NCBI RefSeq assembly: GCF_900103225.1
Contig: NZ_FNJH01000011.1
Coordinates: 1-64,000, forward strand
Length of the DNA stretch: 64,000 bases
Reading direction: 5' to 3'
Source of the DNA: Pseudomonas congelans
GTDB lineage: Bacteria > Pseudomonadota > Gammaproteobacteria > Pseudomonadales > Pseudomonadaceae
In this document: positions 55,972-64,000 of the stretch, piece by piece
Layout: each line of letters opens with the position of its first letter
Position numbering within the stretch: position 1 is the first letter of the stretch
Notes under the pieces: model-generated
Database searches by the model: none
Seen by the model: the letters and a program-made list of their open reading frames with translations, nothing else
Told to the model about the DNA's origin: nothing
Translations under genes and position numbers: made by a program

Positions 55972-56048
55972 CGGGGTATAGCGCAGTCCGGTAGCGCGCC
56001 TGCTTTGGGAGCAGGATGTCAGGAGTTCGAATCCCCTTACCCCGACCA
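55972..56048 (+). tRNA. tRNA-Pro (anticodon TGG), copy 2
   Basis: 77 nt, base-for-base identical to 55717-55793, including the CCA end. It begins after a terminator hairpin. It is the last housekeeping gene before the accessory region. Confidence 0.97.
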
Positions 56049-56110
56049 TTTTCGCCCAGCTGTATCAGGGTTGAAGATCAGGACTCAAGAACAGTTGTTT
56101 TGAGTCCAAC

Positions 56111-56140
56111 AAAAAAGGCGTCCTTCGGGACGCCTTTTTT
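56111..56140 (+). terminator. Rho-independent terminator of the tRNA cluster
   Basis: AAAAAAGGCGTCC TTCG GGACGCCTTTTTT, a perfect stem with a UUCG tetraloop and T run, 62 bp after the last tRNA. Confidence 0.93.
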
Positions 56141-56226
56141 GTTTTGGGGTGCATTTTCGGTTGAGACCGCTTTAAGCCGCAGCCTGACGCGAAACAGGCC
56201 ACCAGCAAGCTGTGATGGGAAATTGG

Positions 56227-56270
56227 AGCGCTCCCGTACCTAGCGGAAGTTTGTGTACGGGGCGCTTTTT
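56227..56270 (+). terminator. Second terminator-like inverted repeat in non-coding DNA
   Basis: AGCGC-T-CCCGTAC pairs with GTACGGG-GCGCT (one bulged T) around a 15-nt loop, followed by TTTTT. No gene ends nearby on the plus strand, so it may be the remains of a deleted gene's 3' end. Confidence 0.6.
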
Positions 56271-56507
56271 GGCAAAAGTACTGTGCTGCTCGTGTATCAG
56301 CCTATCTGAAGCAGGCCTGATAACTGAATAATCGGCAGCGCGAGATATCCGCTGATAATGGCAGATTGAGTATTTTTACAAATATCCAACGCAGGTGATC
56401 AGCCTGACCTACCGATCCATCCGGACAATTCCAGCGTTTCAGGACGTAGATGCCCAGCATCCTGGCTTGGGACAGGTCTTTCCTCGATCACTGTTCAGTA
56501 CCAGCTC
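56271..56507. other. Stretch without recognisable gene
   Basis: No convincing reading frame, RNA or repeat was found. Short frames exist on both strands but none has a recognisable protein or an RBS. No copy of a tRNA 3' end (attachment-site-like repeat) was seen here. Confidence 0.5.
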
Positions 56508-56654
56508 CTACGCCGGCAATGTGAGCTGGCTGACAGTGGTGTCGCGGCCACTAACGGGTGAGGGCGTCTCGTCGCGGTTCACTGTCTTGGTATCTGGAGC
56601 AGTTGATGGGCTCATGGTCGAGATCGGTGTAGGCAGTGCGCGAGGATTGGCCAT
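56508..56654 (-). CDS. Short hypothetical ORF, possible gene remnant
   Basis: A 48-codon minus-strand frame starts MANPRALPTPISTMSP and ends VSQLTLPA. It is rich in Thr, Ser and Pro. It lies downstream of the hypothetical gene at 56741 in the same direction and could be a decayed start of a larger protein, since its 3' sequence continues with protein-like codons only after a stop. No family is recognised and the RBS is weak (AAGCTTAG). It may not be expressed. Confidence 0.25.
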   Translation of the reverse strand: MANPRALPTPISTMSPSTAPDTKTVNRDETPSPVSGRDTTVSQLTLPA

Positions 56655-56740
56655 CTAAGCTTTCGGCTTCTGCAGTGGTTTCGCGAGTCGTAGTCGACGG
56701 AGTCAAGTCCTTAACTGGAGCAGAGATTGATCGGTGTCTA

Positions 56741-57079
56741 TCAGCGCGCAGCGTCGCCTCCAGCAGGAACTGGCTCGTTGTCATCTGCCATTGGTGCAGA
56801 TTCCACGGTCAGCGTGCCGGTATACGTCTCAGGTCTATCAGTTGTGTTTGGCCGGATCAGTGCCGGCGCTATTTTCAGAACCGTGAACGTGTTCTTCCAC
56901 CCGCGACCATTGTCGATGCTGGCCTTCCAGATGGCCTTCTCCTCTCCATTGGGCTGAATGATCGCCTGATCCTGGAGCAGGTTAAACATTGGGGCGTTGG
57001 ACGTGGGGATGTGTTCGATACCCTGAGGCAGTAGAAGAGCTCTGGGCTGATCTACGGCTGGCTTGCTGACAAGCCTCAT
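56741..57079 (-). CDS. Hypothetical protein, possibly a fragment
   Basis: A 112-aa frame contains ALLLPQGIEHIPTS and IWKASIDNGRGWKNTFTVLK, with an acidic C-terminus (PMADDNEPVPAGGD). The composition looks like a real, probably beta-rich, protein rather than random translation, but no family is recognised. The start lacks a good RBS, so the true gene may be 5'-truncated or decayed. It stands alone between the tRNA terminator region and the effector gene. Its neighbours suggest accessory DNA. Confidence 0.4.
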   Translation of the reverse strand: MRLVSKPAVDQPRALLLPQGIEHIPTSNAPMFNLLQDQAIIQPNGEEKAIWKASIDNGRGWKNTFTVLKIAPALIRPNTTDRPETYTGTLTVESAPMADDNEPVPAGGDAAR

Positions 57080-57320
57080 TGGCCCGGATGTATAGGTGCT
57101 TCATTAGATATTGATTTGTATGTTAGCTAGTCCAGAGCAACAAATTAATCCATCTGCCGAACATGACTTTGTACAGGCAGGAGCCCCGCCTGATCGGCTG
57201 TCGATCGGGCTTCCCCAAGAATGATGTCTGTGCGATTTTTAACACTTCAATATCTTCTTTCGGTGGTGTCGATGCCATATCCTGCTACATAGGCTGAAGC
57301 AGGCAGTAGCGGATCAATGT
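57080..57320. other. AT-richer intergenic stretch without gene
   Basis: No gene is supported between the hypothetical ORF and the palindrome beyond the effector's 3' end. The DNA appears less GC-rich than the core genome around it. Confidence 0.5.
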
Positions 57321-57356
57321 CCTTGTTCGGCAGCGCCTGGGCGCTGCCGAACAAGG
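57321..57356. repeat. Perfect 17-bp inverted repeat downstream of the effector gene
   Basis: CCTTGTTCGGCAGCGCC and its exact complement GGCGCTGCCGAACAAGG are separated by only 2 bp. The palindrome lies 14 bp after the stop of the minus-strand effector gene. It has no T run on either side, so it is either a non-canonical terminator/stabilising hairpin for that mRNA or a protein-binding palindrome. Confidence 0.8.
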
Positions 57357-57370
57357 GCGGCTACCAAAGG

Positions 57371-58339
57371 TTACATCCCGCGTTGCTTATATGATGGAAC
57401 ATCTGTCTCATATCCATCATCCCCTTTGTTTATTTTGGAAACATTCGACCAATTCTGATCTGCTGCTGACTCTTTATCAGTATTAATCATTACTTTTATA
57501 GGCATGCCTGTAGCTAAAGCTGCCGCAAACCTGTGATGCCCTTCAACGATAACAAGTGGTCCGTGCTCTGTAGGTGCGGCGATAATAGGCTCTTGCCTTC
57601 CACTGAGGCCACGCCTGAATTCATCCTTGTAAAACTCCAAGTGCTCCCCTACAAGGTCAGATTGACCAGGCAGAAAATCGGCATAGCTTGAATTTTCAAT
57701 GTTTATAGGTGAATGAGGTTGATATGTAGCTTTATACATTAAATTACCATACCGCTGGCCAATCTCGGTACCGGAAAGGGATAATGTTCCGTGCTGCATT
57801 AAATTTTGTGCGGTTTTAATAAGGTCAGCGCCCGTGGTGTTGGTGGCTTCTCCAGGATTGTGCTGCTCTATCAACGTTTGCGTCAGGTTACTGCGTGAGG
57901 GGTGGGCCGGATAGGCACGTGGTGACGTCTGAGCTGCCATGGAGGCGGACGCATCGTAGTGCGTGGTGACAGGCGGCGGAACTTGAAGATAGACAGGGTT
58001 CGCGTTTGGAGGACTGATGCTGATGATGTCGTAGCGTAACTGTTCGTTCAGTCGTGCGTGGACCGTCAAACTGCCATCTGGCGTTGCATAGTGAGCGTCT
58101 GCTTGGTGCTCTGATTTAAAGTCCAAGTCAGAATCATTGATCGATTCAATTGCTCGCTTTACCGGAGGCTCATGTTGGTGGTCATCAAGCGCCCTCAGCG
58201 AGTTATTGCTTATCTTAACCAGCGACAGCTTTTGGGCGTGACGAGTCTGGGCCTGTGGACCCGAAGACCTGGGCTGCTGACCGGCATTGACCCGCACGGC
58301 TGTCTGCTGTGGGAGGAACGCTTGGCGAATAGGGTTCAT
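57371..58339 (-). CDS. Candidate type III secreted effector with ParB/sulfiredoxin-like C-terminal motif
   Basis: The 322-aa protein starts MNPIRQAFLPQQTAVRVNAG: Ile at position 4, no acidic residue in the first 50, rich in Gln, Ser, Arg and Pro. This is the usual N-terminal pattern of P. syringae type III substrates. A perfect hrp box (58397-58422) lies 57 bp upstream. The C-terminal third reads EPIIAAP then PLVIVEGHHRFAAALATGMPIKV (about 250-283), resembling the ParB/Srx fold core, where a G.HR.AAA loop binds nucleotide. No signal peptide or membrane segment. I cannot assign a Hop/Avr family by name, and the ParB-like call is by motif only. It would act inside plant cells, if secreted. Confidence 0.75.
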   Translation of the reverse strand: MNPIRQAFLPQQTAVRVNAGQQPRSSGPQAQTRHAQKLSLVKISNNSLRALDDHQHEPPVKRAIESINDSDLDFKSEHQADAHYATPDGSLTVHARLNEQLRYDIISISPPNANPVYLQVPPPVTTHYDASASMAAQTSPRAYPAHPSRSNLTQTLIEQHNPGEATNTTGADLIKTAQNLMQHGTLSLSGTEIGQRYGNLMYKATYQPHSPINIENSSYADFLPGQSDLVGEHLEFYKDEFRRGLSGRQEPIIAAPTEHGPLVIVEGHHRFAAALATGMPIKVMINTDKESAADQNWSNVSKINKGDDGYETDVPSYKQRGM

Positions 58340-58396
58340 AGCTGGCGGTACCTACTGATGATGTATTAATCGATAGAGCGAAAGCGGATGTAATGA

Positions 58397-58422
58397 GTGG
58401 TTAGGAGAGCCTGGAGGGTTCC
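58397..58422 (-). promoter_or_regulatory. hrp box (HrpL-dependent promoter) of the effector gene
   Basis: On the minus strand GGAACC (58422-58417), a 16-bp spacer and CCAC (58400-58397). This is the exact consensus for the ECF sigma factor HrpL, which switches on the type III secretion regulon of P. syringae. It lies 57 bp before the ATG at 58339. Confidence 0.9.
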
Positions 58423-59051
58423 GAAGAACGTGCAAACGGCTGGTACGGGTGGGTGCGTGACGACATTGACAAAACAGGATGCAACTTTTTTCATACGTCT
58501 GAAAACCCGCAACCCCATGTCTTCGGCGGAGTGGCTCAGGCTGCACCAGCGGATGAGTCACCAGGCTTTCTGATCCTCTCAGCAGTTCAGACTCAGAAAT
58601 GCTCGATCGGCCTCCGGTAGTGCTAACGTCTAAGGGGGCCACAGATTCGTAAACCTTGGCGTATGATTTCTTCCGAATTCTGTAGGCTCCCATGAACGGG
58701 GATTCCTTCAGTGCGTGCTGTGCGGAATGTGGACGGTGGAAGACGCACTCAACAAGTTTGATTCCCGTTCAGCAAGTTCAGGTCGGCAAAAAAACACTTG
58801 GAACAGTGCATGAGCGGCGTATTGACCTGTGAGTGATGCGCTTCGCAAACGTCGCTGAGAATGGCACTGAAGACGGTGATTGGGTCGTCCTCTTTGGTGA
58901 TCAGGGAATGGCGGCACTACAGCAGAATATACCTGAATACTATACAGCGAGCCCCCGCAGCCATAGGCGCGCAGGTACAAGGGATGTTAATTTTGAGACG
59001 GCCTATTATCAACGTCAGAATGGGAGAGTCTGAATTTTTGCGAGAAAATAA
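58423..59051. other. Intergenic stretch, no supported gene
   Basis: Several short frames overlap on both strands (for example 58352-58693 minus and 58833-59033 plus), none with a recognisable protein or a good RBS. It is probably decayed insertion DNA. The right end grows markedly AT-rich before the mrsA promoter. Confidence 0.5.
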
Positions 59052-59081
59052 TTGACACCCTTTTTGTATTTTGTGTAAAAA
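59052..59081 (+). promoter_or_regulatory. Probable sigma-70 promoter of the mrs operon
   Basis: TTGACA (59052-59057), an 18-bp spacer and TAAAAA (59076-59081) in a strongly AT-rich leader, 47 bp before mrsA. The -35 box is perfect; the -10 box is weak, and a TATAAA at 59082 is an alternative. No hrp box was found upstream of this operon. Confidence 0.55.
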
Positions 59082-59101
59082 TATAAACATTAACGGATTA
59101 A

Positions 59102-61341
<2,240 letters not shown>

Positions 61342-61357
61342 ATAAAAATCAAATATG

Positions 61358-61374
61358 GCCCGCATCCTGCGGGC
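61358..61374 (+). terminator. Small hairpin between mrsB and mrsC
   Basis: GCCCGCA TCC TGCGGGC, a perfect 7-bp stem 17 bp after mrsB, with no T run. The same stem recurs at 62385-62400 after mrsC. It may lower read-through into mrsC or stabilise the mrsAB mRNA. Confidence 0.45.
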
Positions 61375-61404
61375 TGAACCCTCGATGTATTGAAAACTTA
61401 CTCA

Positions 61405-62037
61405 ATGAATGTACATCTGTATCTTTCTTTTATCCTCACTAGCCTTATCGTCCTTGTCGTTCCAGGGCCCAGTTTTGCTTATGCAATCGCCGTTGGGATG
61501 CGCAGCTCTCGACAAGTGATTTGCCGCAACGCACTTGGCATGGCGCTCGGCGGGCTGACCATCACCATGGCGCTCGCGTTCGGAGTAGCCCAACTCTTTG
61601 CAGCCTATCCGGCCGCATTCGTGGCTCTGAAGTTTATCGGGTGCGCATACCTTGTCGCACTTGGGGTTCGCACGTTTCTTACCCGCCCCGAGGCCAAACA
61701 CGCCTGCACAATAGAAACGTCAGCAACACCGCTTTTACAAGGGTTCATCGTCGAAACCGCGAACCCCAAGGCTATATTGTTTTACGTTTCGCTCGTGCCT
61801 CAGTTCGCTGATCCTGAGCTCGGTCACATGGAAGCTCAACTGCTGATTCTTGGGGCTACCTTCGTCGCTCTACAGGTCACATGGGATATCGCTTTGATGC
61901 TGGGTGTACATCGGCTCGGTGCGATTACAGGAGGTCTTATGTCCATGAAGGCGCAGCGAATCATCAATCGAATAAGCGGGACCACTTTTATTGTGTTGGG
62001 CCTGGCTCTGCTCACTCAGGAACGACCCAATAGCTAA
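61405..62037 (+). CDS. mrsC: LysE/RhtB-family amino acid exporter (3-methylarginine export/self-protection)
   Basis: The 210-aa protein has about six membrane segments and the LysE/RhtB signature VVPGPSFAYAIAVGMRSSR near the N-terminus, with GFIVETANPKAILFYVSLVPQF in the middle (given as one family block). LysE proteins export basic and neutral amino acids. In the mrs cluster MrsC is the exporter thought to release 3-methylarginine and protect the producer. ATG at 61405 is chosen; a TTG at 61390 is in frame. It follows mrsB by 63 bp with a hairpin between. Confidence 0.85.
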   Translation: MNVHLYLSFILTSLIVLVVPGPSFAYAIAVGMRSSRQVICRNALGMALGGLTITMALAFGVAQLFAAYPAAFVALKFIGCAYLVALGVRTFLTRPEAKHACTIETSATPLLQGFIVETANPKAILFYVSLVPQFADPELGHMEAQLLILGATFVALQVTWDIALMLGVHRLGAITGGLMSMKAQRIINRISGTTFIVLGLALLTQERPNS

Positions 62038-62496
62038 GCAGTAATGCGCAGTGACGAATGTTCTGAGGGTGTCTTTGAAGTTCTCCACGCAATTCAAAAG
62101 CGACTGTTCGTTCAGCGTTGCTGCGAGTGTCGGTAATAAGTGATTCTTTGTTGGCTTCGAGGCGTGATTCACGTTCTGCTGACACGGGCCCCATATATAT
62201 ATCAAATAATCCGGCGTAGACGCTTTCCGGATACCTGGGTTTCTGCGGCAGGCCAGCCCGATAACACAACACTGAATCATATAAGTGGATCGATTCCGAT
62301 CTGGATAAGTTCTCGACAGCACACAGCTGTTTTGTTTTCCTGAATGATTCCGGGAGGCGATGATGGTCTCTCGCTTATGGGTTGGCCCGCATGTGCGGGC
62401 TGGTGAGTGCAGCGAAACTTTCCTGTGGTCCTGCTACGCACAAACGTCTCAAGGCGATCCCCGGCGTCTCACTATCCCGCAGGAGCTATGCCTGGT
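62038..62496. other. Intergenic stretch with a hairpin repeat, no supported gene
   Basis: The 459 bp between mrsC and the RTX gene hold no convincing coding frame; a 150-codon minus frame runs into mrsC and is judged a shadow. At 62385-62400 GCCCGCA TG TGCGGGC repeats the stem found after mrsB. Its location 348 bp past mrsC argues against a simple mrsC terminator. Confidence 0.55.
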
Positions 62497-64000
62497 TTAC
62501 ACCATGTCTGTTGCTTGGGCGGCCGCGCTAGCCACACCTACCAAAGACACCTCCGCCGTTGGCGCAAAGACCATATCGTTGTTGCCCAGATCCTGGGTCC
62601 AGTCGCCGGTGAGGGCAATCTCAAACCGATGGCCCTGGGCGTCAGGTTCTACATCCTTTAGGTAGGTGCGGTCCAGATCTGCGTTATATGCCATCTTCAG
62701 CGTAGTACCGGTACCGTCACCGAACCCTGTGTAACCCAGCGCCGACACGTCGATCTTGTCGTTGTTGTCGGCGAACCGTACGAGCAGGTCCACAAAACTC
62801 TGGCTGTCCGTGCGGTAGCTGTCAGTCGCCGCCGTGTAGCGGAACACATCAGCGTCGTTGCCGTTACGGGCATAAATCGAAATGTTCGGGTCGTCGCCGC
62901 CGATCAGCAGATCGGCACCTGCGCCTCCGATGATCACATCCGAGCCTCTGCCGCCGTCGATACGGTCGTTGCCGGCGAGGCCATAGATGACTTCCGACAT
63001 TGCGCTTCCTGTGATCACATCTTTGCCTGCCGTTCCTTCGACGGCGGGGGTCGTGAACACCAGGTTGGTGCTGTTCAATTGCCCGACCAGATTGCCTTCG
63101 AATGCCAGTTCGAAGCGCTGCCCGTTGGAATCGGCATCGAAGCTTTTCAGGTATGTGCGAGTGCCCTCGGCGTTGGCCTGGATGGCCAGCGTGCCATTGT
63201 GGCCATCGCCAATGCCGGTAAAGCCCAACGCAATCAGATCGACACGGTCCTGAGAGGCGTCGAAGTCCAGAATCCGGTCACTGCCGGTTTCGGTAGCGGT
63301 CCGGTAGCTGTCGCTGGTCTGGGTGAAGCGGAAAATATCTGCGCCGGTCCCGCCTGTCAGCACGTCACGGCCACCCGCGCCTTGCAGCACATCGTCTCCG
63401 TCCAGACCACGGATAATTTCGGCTGTGTCGTTACCCAGCAAGTGATTGGCATCGCTGGAGCCATCCACATGATATTTACCGTCCTGGCTGCCAAAGGTAG
63501 TGTCCAGGCTGCCATCCGCGTTCAGTCGGGTGATCACGTCCCCGGCGATCAGGATTTTGCCATCGGGCTGAACGATTGCCGAGTGGGCATAGGCGGACTC
63601 GCCTTGGGGCACCTGGATAGTGAGCTTGCCATCACCGCTAAAGGAGGTATCGAAGGAACCGCCCGCATTCAGCCGCAGTACGTTGAAGGCGGTATTGTCA
63701 TTACTCTCGCCGGCAATGATGAGCTTTCCATCGGCTTGCACGGTCATCGCAGCGCGGTAGTCCAGCCCCAGCGCGGTATCGAAGTACACCACGCCGTCCA
63801 CGCCAAACGCGGTATCCAGGTTGCCGTCGGCTGCAAGTCGCTGAACGGCATAAACCGGATCGCCCGGGTCGTGGGGTCCGTTGGCGCCCACGTACAGCCA
63901 ACTGCCGAGCAGTACGCTGCCGTCGGGCTGTACAACGGTGGCGATATTACCGGTGCCGTAGTATCCGGTCGGGTTGAGGACAAGTGCGCCGTTGGCACCG
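62497..64000 (-). CDS. Large delta-60 repeat / RTX calcium-binding protein, C-terminal part (5' end beyond window)
   Basis: The frame is open to the right edge, so only the last ~500 residues are seen. The N-terminal part has delta-60-type repeats (AVQRLAADGNLDTAFGVDG, FNVLRLNAGGSFDTSF, AIVQPDGKILIAGD). Then come two blocks of RTX nonapeptides (GLDGDDVLQGAGGRDVLTGG; GLAGNDRIDGGRGSDVIIGG), each followed by a serralysin-type C-terminal domain (DIFRFTQTSDSYRT, DVFRYTAATDSYRT) as in AlgE-type and other RTX proteins. Such proteins bind calcium when leaving the cell through a type I secretion system; the secretion signal is at the C-terminus. No hlyBD-type genes are in view. Function unknown, probably surface or extracellular. 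Confidence 0.88.
   Translation of the reverse strand, partial: GANGALVLNPTGYYGTGNIATVVQPDGSVLLGSWLYVGANGPHDPGDPVYAVQRLAADGNLDTAFGVDGVVYFDTALGLDYRAAMTVQADGKLIIAGESNDNTAFNVLRLNAGGSFDTSFSGDGKLTIQVPQGESAYAHSAIVQPDGKILIAGDVITRLNADGSLDTTFGSQDGKYHVDGSSDANHLLGNDTAEIIRGLDGDDVLQGAGGRDVLTGGTGADIFRFTQTSDSYRTATETGSDRILDFDASQDRVDLIALGFTGIGDGHNGTLAIQANAEGTRTYLKSFDADSNGQRFELAFEGNLVGQLNSTNLVFTTPAVEGTAGKDVITGSAMSEVIYGLAGNDRIDGGRGSDVIIGGAGADLLIGGDDPNISIYARNGNDADVFRYTAATDSYRTDSQSFVDLLVRFADNNDKIDVSALGYTGFGDGTGTTLKMAYNADLDRTYLKDVEPDAQGHRFEIALTGDWTQDLGNNDMVFAPTAEVSLVGVASAAAQATDMV

Noticed and set aside
58352..58693. 113-codon minus-strand frame upstream of the effector gene
   Set aside because: It contains the hrp box and has no RBS or recognisable protein; a gene ending there would run over the promoter. 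It may be decayed DNA.
58833..59055. Two overlapping plus-strand frames before mrsA
   Set aside because: Short, different frames of the same DNA, no RBS, no known family; possible transposon remains but not supportable.
62041..62139. 31-codon plus frame after mrsC (starts MRSDECSEG)
   Set aside because: Too short, no clear RBS and no recognisable family; not reported as a gene.
61870..62322. 150-codon minus-strand frame overlapping the end of mrsC
   Set aside because: Half of it is antisense to mrsC and the sequence has no family features; treated as a shadow frame.

Overview
The window is a piece of a Pseudomonas chromosome, almost certainly of the P. syringae group. The evidence is gene content and order (rRNA operon end, recCBD, ispB/rplU/rpmA/obg/proB, rpsT/murJ/ribF/ileS/lspA/fkpB/ispH, minor pilins with pilY1, pilS/pilR, bamD/rluD/pgeF/clpB), high-GC codon use, a perfect HrpL-type (hrp box) promoter, and a cluster matching the 3-methylarginine (mrs) genes known from P. 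syringae. These identifications come from recall of protein families; no search was run.

Layout. 1-144: 3' end of a 5S rRNA and its terminator. 295-9547: recC-recB-recD, translationally coupled. 9667-11487: a small accessory insert with a truncated NUDIX remnant and, on the minus strand, a PAAR-toxin protein followed by a membrane-anchored candidate immunity protein. 11717-17201: LysR regulator, divergent mmsA-mmsB (valine catabolism) and a periplasmic gamma-glutamyltranspeptidase. 17269-23667: a selenium block, a four-gene ABC importer of the PhnD/putative selenate type on the minus strand, divergent from selD-mnmH and a TauE/SafE permease. 23866-25408: mdaB and a LysR regulator. 25498-38739: housekeeping genes for quinone side chain, ribosome, Obg GTPase, proline, peptidoglycan lipid II flipping, FAD, Ile-tRNA, lipoprotein maturation and isoprenoids. 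38746-49612: type IV pilus minor pilins and PilY1, thiO, and the PilS/PilR two-component system. 49734-55317: bamD, rluD, pgeF, and clpB with a heat-shock promoter.

55612-56048 carries four tRNA genes (Asn, Pro, Lys, Pro; the two Pro copies are identical). Beyond them, to the window end, lies an accessory region: poorly coding DNA with decayed ORFs, a candidate type III effector with a ParB/sulfiredoxin-like C-terminal motif preceded by a hrp box, the mrsABC-like operon for making and exporting the arginine antimetabolite 3-methylarginine, and the C-terminal part of a large secreted delta-60/RTX calcium-binding repeat protein running off the right edge.

The most interesting parts are the hrp-box effector, its placement beside an antimetabolite operon at a tRNA cluster, the PAAR toxin/immunity pair, and the compact selenium import-and-use block.
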